From assembly GCA_015680685.1 (NCBI GenBank), contig MNCI01008852.1:401114-465113 (forward strand): DNA of 64,000 nucleotides. The letters are read 5' to 3'. Source of the DNA: Gnetum montanum. Lineage: Eukaryota > Streptophyta > Gnetopsida > Gnetales > Gnetaceae. A model generated the notes under the pieces. The model was not told the DNA's origin, made no database searches, and saw nothing but the letters and a program-made list of their open reading frames with translations. Shown here piece by piece: positions 34,945 through 46,570 of the stretch. A program made the position numbers and the translations under genes. The stretch's first letter is position 1. Each line of letters begins with the position of its first letter.

Positions 34945-36155
34945 TATGGATGAGATACTTCCTTATCTTGATCAACCTTATGAATTTTTGGAAGGAATTG
35001 TAATTTTGCCATAAGTGGTATATGATTAGATGGTCTTGTTTAGGATGGAAGAGCTTTATCTTGATTCTTCTTCACTTCTTCTTTTGAAATTAATTCTAGT
35101 AATTTGGTAACTTGGAAGAATAAAAAATCATACCAAATATAATATAAGGTCTTAATGAGGAATGTTGTTGATCCATCCTCATTAATCATAGCAGAGTAAT
35201 TTGTAAAATATGGTTTTTTATGAGTATTATTCATCAACATCATTTGTTCCTAAATTTTGAGACTTGATTTAGCTATTACAGATTTAAAGTATGCAAAATA
35301 TGCATTGGTTAGTGGAATTTCATGTTGAATTGATGAAAACATATTCTTCAAATTAGGTTCATCTTCCAAGGATTTCTTTATGCATCCATATTTTAAGAAT
35401 TGATAAACACCACTTCCAAATTTTACATTGAAGTTTCCACAAAGAATAAATGGAACTAAATTTGTATAACTTAGGAATAACTTTTTCTTTAAACATTCTT
35501 CTATTTGCTTAATTATGTATGCTCATTAACATAGTTTAATATCTGAACATGTTGGTTTGGTAATTAAATGTGTGTTAACCATGCATACACATCTTCTTGA
35601 TAGATGGACTTTTAGAATTACTATCAAGGCTATGTGATTTTTTTGAAATCTTGACTGTTCTTTGTTTCCCATCACTTGAAGTTCTAGAATTTTGATAATC
35701 ATATTTTCTAAACTCTATTCAAATCTTTGTAGCGATTCAAACTTAGTTTCTTTATAAAATATCACACAACCATTCATGTTGTGATTTCTGCAATAGGCTA
35801 ATATGTATGACTCGAAAAAAGAACTTCCACAAGAACCTTTTTGCTTATAAACACCTTTGTATTTCATCTTTTCCAAATCTGATTGGAATTGGTATAGAAT
35901 TTCCCATGGCAAGACTTCTTGTAGGCATAAAACATTAGCAGTCAAATCTTCTAACTTTATTAAGATGCGTGGGTATTGATACTCATGTCAATCCAAGGCC
36001 CATGGTTGACATAACAGATGTTGTTTCTCACTCACTAAGGATCTTGCAAACTCATTTTATGTTGCAACTTTTGTTCTCATTCTTGGATTCTCTTTTAGAT
36101 CATTTCTCCTCATGGGTATCATACACCTTGTGGAAATGAGACTTTGAGTCTCCAT
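34945..36155 (-). pseudogene. CCR4/Angel-like nuclease retro-pseudogene
   Basis: About 400 codons in one frame, from ATG at 36155 to near 34945, covering the exo-endonuclease-phosphatase fold of CCR4/Angel-type mRNA deadenylases. Blocks in order: YPRILIKLEDLTANVLCLQEV (metal-binding Glu), MNGCVIFYKETKFE, CVCMVNTHL, LVPFILCGNFN, PYFTNYSAMI, TLYYIWYD, ALPS and SNHIPLMAKLQFLPK. About eight in-frame stops but no frameshift or intron. Two key Asp residues are gone: GDFN reads GNFN and SDH reads SNH. The lack of introns over the whole domain suggests reverse transcription of a spliced mRNA. Dead as an enzyme. Confidence 0.85.
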
Positions 36156-37519
36156 GTTATTTCACCATATGATTTCATTGTAAGATGAATTGATATACAT
36201 CTTCTTGATTATTGAAGATCATTTGTTTTATAAACTAATTCACAAACTAGTTTTGGTAATATTTAACTACATTATCTAAATCTTAACGGCCTTTCTACCC
36301 CCTTTTAAGACATTGACTCTAGCAGTGTAACTAATGACATGCCATAGTTATCTTAAGACTACAAAAAAAATTAAGCACTTGATCTCAATGCCTAAAAGGT
36401 TGAATTTATTAGTCTCAACAAGGCATGATTAGTTATTCTTATGTTATCAACTTTTAATGCATAGTTCATGATATCATGAAGTTATTGAGTACATAGATGA
36501 TAAATTTGACTTTACCATTATGTTCAAAAGGGTAAAAAAATGTAGGCATCAATTTTTGTTTGGTTGAAAATAGACTCATAAATAAAAAATTATGGCTTTT
36601 GAGGTCTAATACCTTTGGCACGAAAAATGAGACTTCCCTAGAGATCACCTATCCTAGTACTACCCTAAGATGAAAATGCTTAATTACAAAATTCTTATCT
36701 CTCATGCTGCCAACACATATAATTCTATTTTTAAAAATTATTTTTGGATGTTCTTAATTTAAAATAATGGCTTGGTGGTAAGAATTTTGAATTTTTCATT
36801 ACTTGATAGGAATTTCAAATTTTCCATCAATTGATAGAAAATTTGAATCTTCCATCTATTGATGACAAATTTTTCCTGTTGCATGGCAGGTAAGGATGGT
36901 GGTAGCAATGGCTATGGTGGCATGTTAGTAGTGGCATTTGAAGGGAATTGGTCACCTGGGATGGAGCAAATAGGCATATGGAGGCTTTCATTTAGTGGTA
37001 GGCAACTGTAGGGGAGAAATGTTGTGTAGGGAGATAGTAGGCAATGATGGTAGTGGAGGCATTCATTGTGCAATGTTCTTTCTACTAAGCAACCATGGAG
37101 AATAGAGGTAGGAGTAGAGGCAATGCTGTTAGTGGACCTAGGCTACTAGGTGGTTGGATGGAGAAGCATTTGGTGACTAAGCAGGCATTGGCGTGGGAGC
37201 AATGAAGGACGTTGGCATGGGATTGTGGAACAACCAATGCATTTGCTGTAGGGGAGGCACCATAAGGTTCATGTTGGGTAGCTTGTTCCTAGGTTGGGCA
37301 GCTTAGTTAGGCTTGCAAAATCCTTCTCAAGGCTTGCACAACCCTTCCCAGGGCTCATGTAGCCTCAAATAGAGCCTGCACAGTCCAAAAGAGGATGGAG
37401 TGATCCTTAGTTGGATAAGTGTGCCAAAAAAATGCTTGTATGTGTGTTTTTGGTGAGGGTTTTTTTTGGCATTTGAGAACATTGATGTGGCCATTATCAT
37501 CAGTGCTAGAGGGTGTTGG
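36156..37519. other. No recognisable gene
   Basis: No coding frame I can support. From about 36880 it becomes GT-rich on the plus strand with repeated GGTGGTAG/GGCAATG-like words leading into the minisatellite. Confidence 0.4.
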
Positions 37520-37815
37520 AGGTGCCCTTTATGGACAACACTGCCAATGCCCATCATGGTGTCAAAGGTGTCCTTTATGGCCAACATTGTCGATGCCCCA
37601 GGGCACCATAGGTGCCATTTATGAGTAGCCTTATCAATGCCTTTTATGGATAGCACCATCGGTACTTGTGGAGAGTCAAAGTTACCCTTTATGAATGGTG
37701 TTATTGATGTCTACAAAGTGTCAGAGATGCCCTTTATGGGCATTTCCATTGGTGCCCGAGAGATAATAGGGTGTCCTTTATGGATGGTGTCATTGATGCC
37801 CACGAAGCACCATGA
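37520..37815. repeat. Minisatellite, ~44-base unit
   Basis: About seven imperfect copies of a unit like GGTGCCCTTTATGGATGGTG followed by a TCATTGATGCCC-like segment and AAGTGTCAAA. Some copies are shortened. The open frames over it on both strands are by-products of the repeat. Confidence 0.75.
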
Positions 37816-39140
37816 ATGACCAAAAATCAGTAGATTTTTTAGTGATAGTGGAGGTGACAATGGCATAGTTAACAATAGTGAAAATGGTAGTGCATGTGTC
37901 AATGAAAGTGGTAGGTAGTAGGTAGTAAAAAATGTGATGAGGGTTTCAAGGATGGTGACCGATAGGTAGGTGGTGTGAAGAAAAATAGTAACAATGCTAG
38001 CCATTGTGACAACCATTAGAAAAGGACTACATAGCTTGTAGAGGCTTGTGCTGCATGGCCCTCATGGGCCAACACAGCCCCTATAAAAATAATGCATGAT
38101 AGTGATGGTGGTAGGAAGGAAATGGACAAATGAGGGTTTGGTGTTGTGGAATAGTAGAAAGTGGTGCATGAGGGCACATGTAGCAATGGTGGAGAGCATT
38201 GAGCATCAACGGTTAGTGGGTGAGGGTAGCAGGTGTCAACAACAATGGCCCATGATGACAAGTAGCCCTAGAGGTGGGTGGCACTGGCTAGAAAATAATA
38301 GGAGTAGATGATGCATTGAGTCAAGTGGTAGAGGATAATGGCCCTCAATAGGTGCGATGTAGCTTGCACAAGCTTGTGTAGCACCTACAAGGCTAGCATG
38401 GCTTTTGAAATTTTTTTAATTATATATATATATATATAAAGTTTGGGATTAGGGTTGAACCTATAAGCTCTTGCTTCCTTTTTCTTTTTTTAATTAAATA
38501 ATAATTTAGTAATATAATATTATTTTTATGCACACATAATGAGGAACTTAAACTATGATATCTTTCAAACCATTAGTTTGATTGAGACAAAATTTGTACT
38601 ATTTGAATCATCTTAATGAGTATTATGCATTGTACATAATATTAGGATTCAAAGATGAAGTTGGATTTTTCAAGATTTTAAAAGATCTAAACTAGCATAT
38701 TCTACCAAAATGACACTACCAAGTTGATTTATGAAAGATATGATGACTTATACATGATTCTAAGTGACTTAGATAATGAGTTTCAATAGAACAAGATCAA
38801 TTCTATTTATGGTTACTAACTTTTTGGAAGAAACTTAACAATGACCTTAATTAATTAATATTTATATTATTAAGATGGGTAAGAGTTACCTAGACTAGTG
38901 TGTCCTTATCTTACCAACAACTCTTATTGATGAATTTTTGTTGATGGGATCTATGTCCTTTGTAGATGTCTAAGTCAATGTTCATAAACCTAATGGAAAG
39001 GTATCTTCTAGCATACATCTTAGACATATGGTGCATCTTATGATGATCAATGACTTTTCTTGGATCGTGATTTCATGGTTCATCATCAAGTTCATGTTGT
39101 AGTTGGCCCATGATGTTGAATGACCCTTGGGTCATCGTTT
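37816..39140. other. No recognisable gene
   Basis: Noncoding. A (TA)n microsatellite lies at 38416-38439. If LTR-X belongs to a minus-strand element, this is where its leader and gag should lie, but I see no gag similarity. Confidence 0.4.
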
Positions 39141-39152
39141 ACTTTGATACCA
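39141..39152 (-). promoter_or_regulatory. Primer-binding site next to LTR-X
   Basis: The minus strand reads TGGTATCAAAGT, matching 10 of 12 bases of TGGTATCAGAGC, the initiator-tRNA-Met PBS of many plant LTR elements. It lies two to three bases inside LTR-X. Confidence 0.65.
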
Positions 39153-39154
39153 AT

Positions 39155-39727
39155 TGTGATATCTTGTCCTCAAATGTCATGGAAAATGTCAAATATGTGT
39201 TATATTAGACATTATGCATAAGAAGATAATATATCAAATATAAAATATATGTAACATTCAATTCTATGTGTGAAAGAAATAACAAGAAAAATGCAAAAAT
39301 AAAAAGAAATGAATGCTTTATTGATATGGAATAGTGTATCTAGATCATGCTTTGAGAGTGTTCCTTATGGATTTCTTCCTTTGGCATCTATCCCTTAGAG
39401 GAAATCTAACATTGCCATCATGGTTAGGCCTATCATCAACCAGAAGAGATGGCTAGTCCTCTTCTTATCCCGCTTTACCTAGCTCTTGTGAGTTGCCTGT
39501 ACTGACTTTCCCGCTCCATGCTAGCACAACATCTAAACCTAGGTATAAATGCCTTAGGTCAAACCCCCAAATGTCACCTTGAGAGACATGTCTGTTATTA
39601 CAATATGTCCTTTTGGGTCTCAATTACAACTACCCTTTTGGGTCTTGTTATGATAACAATAGCACAGGTTATGAAGATGCACCAACTTCATTATGTAGTA
39701 GCATCATTCGGGAATGAGGACATTACA
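39155..39727 (-). repeat. LTR-X, 5' LTR of a minus-strand element
   Basis: 573 bases, TGTGATATCTTGTCC...GGACATTACA on the plus strand, with matching inverted ends and a PBS at its left. Its last 118 bases recur at 34426-34543. Orientation makes this the 5' LTR of an element extending leftwards, whose 3' LTR would be the 34.4-kb fragment. Confidence 0.7.
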
Positions 39728-40340
39728 ACGAGACTATAAGAAAATACCAAATATTTTGGAATTGTGCAACCACTATTCACATCAAAGCAATTGTTGTCAT
39801 ATCTATGCTATTGTATTTTTTTTCTTCATTGTAATACCATTTGCTTAGTTGTATGTTAACTTGAGCTTCAACAACAAGAACTTGTAATTTTAGTTACATT
39901 CTTTTCATGTAATTTTTTTCTTTTTATTGTTACCCTATGGGGTTGATGTGCTTCTTATGAGAAGGCATCCACATTGAGCTTATTGGAACCTTGCAGGGTT
40001 GAGTGATTTTATAGTGTCAAAACACTCCAGAGAAAAGCTCAATTTTGTAAAGGTTGTGGGATCCTTGAAACCAAATTTTGAGCTTGTTAGAACCTTGTAG
40101 GATTGAGTGGTTTTATAGTGATGAAACACTCTGGTGTGGAGCTTAGAGCTTGTACAGGATGTGGCACCCTTCAAAAAACATTGATAGAGAAACAAAGTTC
40201 GGAGGTGTGCATGGATTCTACCCTTTGAGTGTGGAAATACCCAATTTGGGGAACCACATAAAATTTTGTGTTTTTTGTGTTGAAAGTACAATTTCAATTG
40301 GGAACTTATTCATCCGTACCTTCTAAGTTCTCTATCCTCA
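39728..40340 (+). repeat. Copia LTR 3' part with internal duplication
   Basis: LTR-like sequence ending in ATTGGGAACTTATTCATCCG and ACCTTCTAAG, typical of the U5 end of SIRE-like copia LTRs, ahead of a gag. It contains two copies of a 104-base unit (39976-40079 and 40080-40187) beginning GAGCTT(A/G)TT(G/A)GAACCTTG. Confidence 0.5.
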
Positions 40341-40439
40341 ATTAAGACTCACTTCCTATATCAATATTATAAATATTATTTTTTGGGTATGTAATGGATA
40401 GGAAGATCTTTCCTTAGAGTATCCAAGTACCAAAAGACT

Positions 40440-41180
40440 CTAGGCTTATGTCAAATTGAAGGAGGAAGGAAAATCCTTTATCAACAAATGGAATGAAGAA
40501 GAAGAGAATAGTGCAATAGAAGTGAAATAAGGCAACACCTCCACCTTCCATCTTGCATGCATGGCCATAGCATCTACTTCATAAAAAGATGAAAATTTAA
40601 ATGATAAAGAAGAGATTAGTACCATCAAAGAAAGGTATGACTATCTTAAGTAGAATTTTTTAAAACATACAAAAGGTTTGTTTTAAATTTAATAGAAAAT
40701 TACACCAATGTGAGTTAGAGTATGAACATGAGATAAAATCATGTCTAAACATAACAAGAAAGGTCATGATCCTTAAGGCTAAGGTTCTTGAGCTAAAAAA
40801 TTTGAATGAGTCTTTAAAGATGCAAGGTTGCAAGGAAGAAAAGTTGAAAAAGATTAATGAGTTACTCCTAAGGGAAAACACCCTATGTAAGAAAGAAGTT
40901 AAAAAAATACACAAAAAGGTCGATCATGAGGAGTAGGTTATTGAAAAGTTTGCTCTTGGTAAGACATCACTCGATCAAATACTTTAGCAATGATGGAATC
41001 CAAATAATATAAGTGGACTAGGACACAAATCTACCATGAAAAACGCAAATGGATTGACAAGAGGATTGAGAGATATGCATTGAACCATGTATATTCATTT
41101 CTTTCCATAAATATTTCTAGGTTTTAAAGTTTGTTTCCATTGTAAATACATTGGACATATAAGAGCATACTAGCCATTTG
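40440..41180 (+). pseudogene. gag of a SIRE-like copia element (C-terminal part)
   Basis: Plus-strand remnant with a coiled-coil stretch (KAKVLELKNLNESLKMQG, then CKEEKLKKINELL) at 40760-40870, the GKTSLDQIL and ISGLGHKS blocks near 40960-41030, and a zinc knuckle CFHCKYIGHIRAY at 41132-41170 whose final Cys codon is a stop. This order is typical of SIRE/Maximus gag. No protease, integrase or RT follows. It may be the continuation of the gag at 33.5 kb, split by later insertions, or part of a second element. Confidence 0.6.
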
Positions 41181-42160
41181 AAAATTCAACATTTCAAGAT
41201 ACAAGTACCTTAATCTCTATGGAGAGATAGGGTTGTAATTATTTGCAAGATCAAGGGATAATGAAGTATGTATCCAAGAGAATCCCACAATGGAATTAAT
41301 AAAAAGGTAAATTTTAATAAATAGCATGGGCCAATATGCTATGAAAGTGAGAGGATAAAAGAAAATCAATTAGAAAGGTAAGGAGAGACAAAGAATAATT
41401 CATCCTACATTACTTCTTCACAATATCAAATTTGGAATCCTACCAAACATGGTAAGTCAAGGTAAAATTTCTCTTAGTTTTTAGGGTAGGATATTTTATG
41501 TTTTATTTCTTATTTCTACTTTATTCCTTGCATTCATCTTCTTTCCCAAACTTTATTGGAAGCTTTTGAAACATGTTTTCCCTTGCACATATCTTGAAAG
41601 GTAACTTCCATTTCAACTGGGATGTCCATCTTATAATTCAAATGTCCACCTTGTTCATAGGGCCACTTGGGCTAGACATTCATACCAAAAGTAGAATGTC
41701 CCAATTAGGTCCAAATAACATCCACCAAAATAGTAGGACATCCTAGCTACAACTAAAGGAAAGTAAAAAAAATGCTCCAAGAACACTAGGGTGTAGCCAT
41801 AAAAAGTCTTGGACATCCTCATTTTCTAATTTTTCACTCAACTAAGACATCCAAGTAGTAAGAGGAAACTAGGTGGAAGGAGAAGAAGTAGAGTATGGGA
41901 AACATTGCACAAAAAAGGTAAGAACCCTACAATATCATAGCAAAAGTTCTAGTAGTGAGTGAGAAATCCTCATTTAATCTGGATTAGAAAGAATACAAAC
42001 CCTTATTCAAGTTAGTGGCATTCAAGAAAAGGTATGAATCCCACTAGGGGGTATTAACCATTATAGAGAGGATTCTTAAACTCACACCTTAGGGGAGATT
42101 TCATCTTCTATCTTACTTTGACATTTATTATGAGTCTTTTTTCTATCATTCTTTTGTAGA
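41181..42160 (+). repeat. LTR-like sequence with GACATCC motifs
   Basis: 41600-41880 carries repeated GATGTCCATC, AGACATTC and GGACATCC words like the LTRs at 32.3 and 44.1 kb. Probably another copia LTR fragment. No coding frame. Confidence 0.35.
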
Positions 42161-43700
42161 GGCATGAATGGAGATACTAGAACTTTTAGTACTTTGTTAA
42201 ATCAAATTATTATTGTAGTATCTTCTAGTTTGATAATGATTTATTAGGATTTTATGCATCAAGATCACATAGCTTGTGGGTGAACATACTCATTAATATT
42301 TTCTAGAATAATATATCTTCCATTTGAAAGAGGGATTTTTTAAAGATTATTTGGTGATTCTAACTTTGTAGTGAAGCATAAAGTTTGTAAGATACACATG
42401 ACAAGAAATGTATCGATCAGTTCACTCATTATTTACTATAATATTGTAGTAAAAAATGGAAGGTATAATCATTTACTTCCCCATCAGGCCTTGATATTTT
42501 ATTGCTTACTTTCTAGAGTGAAGTTAGACTTTAGGTACATCATCAATACCAACATCATGTTTGAGCATATTAAAGACCAAATATTTGGGCACCTATTATT
42601 GATTAACCTCATCATCAATAATGCATAGATTGACATTCCTAGCATGTGCATCATTTAGGAGAAGAAGAAAATTGCTAAGTTTTTAGAGAAGAGAGGTGGA
42701 CATAGTAAGATAATAGTAACATCATTGACACCTTAGAAGACTAGGCCTCATATCTCTTAATCTAAGTTAGTTTATAATCAGCTTGGTTCGACCTTAAACA
42801 AGGCTTTACAAACTTTTGTGAAGTTCATTGGTAAGATAGGCCATAATCTATCTAGATTAGAAAGTTGATTTGAGAGGCTTAAGAGGAGGTAGGTCAACAT
42901 CATAGAGTAAGAGAAGCTTTCTCTCGTTTTAGAGAAGAAGCCACTTGGTACCTCCACTTAGTTAGAGAAGCATGTTCCTCATGCTCATGCTACTAATGTT
43001 GGTCCATATAAATCCTATGATTTAGACATGGTAAAGGACTCTAAGGAGGAGTCGGCATCTACATGGAAAGAACATTAGTAGGGGAAGTAGCAAGGATATG
43101 AGGGCTAGCCTCATTACCCAAATGAGGATTATTCATAGATATAGGTTTAGGGTAAGTTATCTTTTGAAAGATAGAGGCCAATAGATAATCCATTCATTTA
43201 TGGTTTTATGAATAGTTTCTTTTATCATTTAATATTGAACACTTATTAGTGGCATCACTCTCATAGTGAGACTCATGTCTTTTAGTTAGATAGAAATATG
43301 CCAAGATAGGATTTAGAGATAATATTCATCTACATAGGAGCTAGATAGTTTTAGTAGAATTAGTGGATGTAGAGGAAGAGCCTCTTACTCCTAGAAATGA
43401 TGATGATCAAGAGGATAAGTATCATCCATTTAAGTAGTAATATGAGGACTTTGATTGAGTGCATATGGGGCTCTTTGATATGTTTTGATGATTTCCAAGA
43501 AAATGGTAGAGAGAATAAGGATAATGTGTTCCTTAGCCCTACCCTCACTTCCCCTACATTATCAATTTTCACATATTTATGCTATGTATTTAATATGTTA
43601 TGTCCATCAAGATCTTAAAGCTTTACATCCTTTAGTTCCTATAGTTGATGAACTTATAGTTATTGTGTAATGTTGTCAGACTATTCACATTCTATGTTTA
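42161..43700 (+). pseudogene. Possible accessory ORF of a SIRE-like element
   Basis: A broken plus-strand frame includes VKNGRYNHLLPHQALIF and MFEHIKDQIFGHLLLINLI (42440-42620), then a charged region with PHAHATNVG and a coiled-coil-like stretch. It sits directly before a polypurine tract and 3' LTR, where SIRE-like elements carry an extra env-like or plant-transposon-protein ORF. The similarity is weak; position is the main argument. Confidence 0.35.
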
Positions 43701-43801
43701 GCTTAAGCTTTTTATTATTTATATGCTCTACTTTTCAAGATTTATCTTTTATGTTTAAATTATTTTCTATTCATCCATTTTCAAGATTTTAGACATCATC
43801 A

Positions 43802-44250
43802 TAAAGGAGAAGATTTTTGATGTATTACATGTTTTGTTATTTAAAAACTAGGTATTTGGGATGTATGCTTAACTAAGCTTGCATTTCAAACATTGACTGA
43901 GTTGTTGACCACAAGGACAAAGTAGAAGTCAAGGAAGCTAATTCAAGAATTTTGTGATGCATGAAGGCAAGAATCAATTAGGTTAATACCATTTTTTCTC
44001 AACCCTAGATGCAGCCCAGATGTCCAAGCTAGGAGTAAACAAGTTTTAGAGTTCAACTTTCACCTAGGCATATGTCCTAATACTCAGCCTAGACGTTGCA
44101 AATTATGGATGTACTAGGCCTAAGGGTGAACTTCCTAGATTGTAAATGTCCTAGTATTAGGGCAAATGTCCCATGAAAATTAACCCAAATCTCAGGGTGG
44201 ATGTTCCATGTCACATATCAACATTATACTTGGAAAATTAATTAAAATTG
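43802..44250 (+). repeat. Polypurine tract and 3' LTR of a SIRE-like element
   Basis: CATCATCATAAAGGAGAAGA precedes an LTR start near 43816 (TTTGATGTATTACATG), matching the CATCATCAAAAAGGGGGAGA-type signature upstream of SIRE/Maximus 3' LTRs. The following 400 bases are homologous to 32150-32540. The right end is lost before the R3 copy. Confidence 0.65.
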
Positions 44251-44419
44251 AATCATCCATGGGGCATGATAAATAGAAAAAATTAACCATTTAATAAATC
44301 CTTAAGAAACTTTAAGACTTATAAAACCATGTAAGTAATTAATTTAACTTGGAATAATATTCAAAGATGAAGCTCACACTGCAAAATCATTGTTGAAACC
44401 ATTAGACATTAACATGAAA

Positions 44420-45720
44420 TTGTTTGCGACCATTTGGAACCATCAATGTTGGCCTTTAGGTCTTGTGATTGGAATCACAGGAAATGAAGGTGTTCCTTAA
44501 AACTTGAGTTTAGGTGGTTGTTGGTCTCTAGCAACACTAAGGCCTAGATACCTCTAAATAAACTTAGTGGTAATAGAGTGGACTAAGTGTAAATGTGTGT
44601 TTGTTGTTATGAATGTTGAAATGGTTGGGTTTGTGTATGAAACTGTAACTGACTATTATAATAGAAATTTAGTTAACTTTGTAGAATACTATGAGTCATT
44701 AAAAATTTCTATTTTATCAAGTCACTTAGTATATATAGTTCCTATAGTACATTGCTTAAAAAAAAAATTTCCAAAAATTCTTAAGCACAATTCTACCAAA
44801 ATCTACTCCTAATTTTCTCTAGAGAGAAAGGTCAACAAGAAAACTAGAAATAGAGCAAGATTCAATGGATTTTGAAAGAAAGATGAAAATAAAGTAGATT
44901 TGTTAGAAATCTTAAATGTTTAGGTGAGATAAATTGAACATGATGAAATGCTTTGCAATAAAGTTATTCCAATTTAATTGAAGTATTACAAATTGTCCAA
45001 ACTGTATAAGCTCAACAAGCACTTTCGTAAAAGAAAAATTTATTAAACTACCAAAACACTTTGTAAACAATGAAGTACAAGATTTTTTTGGCTAGTTAAT
45101 AGTTGTCAATAATTGCAAAAAATAGAGCTAGTAGAAAAAATTTGACCATGTCAAAATTGAAATATCAAGGCAATAAAATTTTAAAAAATGAAGCTATTTC
45201 AAATCATTTTAAAGTATCAAATATTTTTCTAGATTCTCTAGACTCAAATAGAAAATTTTATGAAGACATTACTATTAAATTGCTCAAGATGCTTTTCAAA
45301 GACAACATAAGCTCTTATATGGTAACCAAATAGAAGTCTTGAATTGCATGAAGATAGAACTATAAAAGTAATCTAGAGAATCCAAAAATTAAATGCCAAG
45401 CATGATACTATTTAAACCATTAGCTAAAAAATTAAGGCAAAATGTGGAGAAAAGAACTCATAAGATTAAAACAAAGTAGCTCAATTGATGCCTTTAGCAA
45501 GCCATGCTTTACAATCGTTAATATATTTCTTCCAAGTTTCTCCTTTAAAAATTTCTCCCCTAATTCTACCCTTAAATCCCTTTTTATAGTGGCTTTTGGG
45601 TAATTATAATCATTATGAGAGATTAACATGAGTTACAAATATCTAGGGAATTTATTCATAACCACCATAAGAAATTATAACTTTTATAGGAAGTTATTAT
45701 CATTAGATAAATTTATGCCA
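44420..45720 (-). repeat. LTR-like dispersed repeat R3, right copy
   Basis: Second copy of the repeat at 27955-29440, same orientation, with a minus-strand TATA box (CTATAAAAAGGG, about 45585-45600). It covers the part hidden by N in the left copy. The frame at 45103-45333 lies in it; I do not recognise its product. Confidence 0.55.
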
Positions 45721-45849
45721 TAGTTGGCAAGTGTCATGGGGATAACTATCCCATGAATTGCTGTTCTTTTTGTAAAACATGAATATAACATTGGCCACAA
45801 TGTATGCAACTAGTTTACACTTTACATGGAACTTCTTCATTCATTTGGG

Positions 45850-46570
45850 TTAGTTCATTTGATGGTGGTCACTAAGTTAGCAACCATCCCTATGCCAAAT
45901 ACGTCATCCAGTATAGTGTTGAAATGGAACATTGTTATCTGAAGAAGGGCTAACACTTTCAAACCCACTTTAACCAGTCTATCTTGTAGATGTGACATTT
46001 TTTGAACTTCTAGTTCACGTATCAGAACTGTGATGGTGGCGATCAATGCAGGAAGAAGTGGTAGATCATTCGTGATAATGAAAGCCACCATGTTCTTATC
46101 AAATCCAAGATTATTACTATCACCAACACTGTTATCACTATTGTCATAGATGTTAGCTTCCACATCAAAATTACCTTACTCTATATTTATGGCATTGTAT
46201 CATGTAGGTCCTGTAACAACCTGCTGTGTGTTATCATCTACTGTCACTATAGTAGAACAATTGAAGATGATGTATGAATTGAGGCTATAGTCATAGGCAG
46301 TCAAGCATTTGCCATTGGATCGGATGGTACCATTGGTGTGGATTGTCCACTACTGCCACTAATTTTGTAGGCATGGCTATAGCTACATTTGATCCCCATC
46401 ATTTTAGTACCCATCTATGACATCCATGCATAACCCATCTTGACCATTGATGCTCATTGTTTTCTCCTTCATGTCACAAGTATCAACATCGTTGTAGCTT
46501 CTTATTACCTCCATGATCTCACAAGTATTATTTGAAACACTATACCTTAGTAGCTCTTTAACAGGCATTG
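45850..46570 (-). pseudogene. Ricin-B-like lectin pseudogene fragment
   Basis: Minus-strand remnant of a ricin-type beta-trefoil lectin, as found in type-2 ribosome-inactivating proteins and other plant lectins. A GQDGLCMDV block lies near 46420-46445 and, after stops, an NGTIR...NGKCLTAY block near 46290-46335, the spacing expected within one carbohydrate-binding lobe. A further open stretch (45855-46163) may be continuing sequence in a shifted frame. Frame breaks and stops are numerous. The upstream side ends exactly at the At-2 LTR (46571), so anything before the lectin, including any toxin A-chain, is not in the window. No functional product can be made. Confidence 0.6.

Noticed and set aside
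38416-38439. (TA)n tract as a TATA-type promoter
   Set aside because: A plain microsatellite with no gene or LTR structure downstream on either strand.
39518-39739. 73-codon plus-strand frame
   Set aside because: Falls inside LTR-X and has no recognisable similarity.
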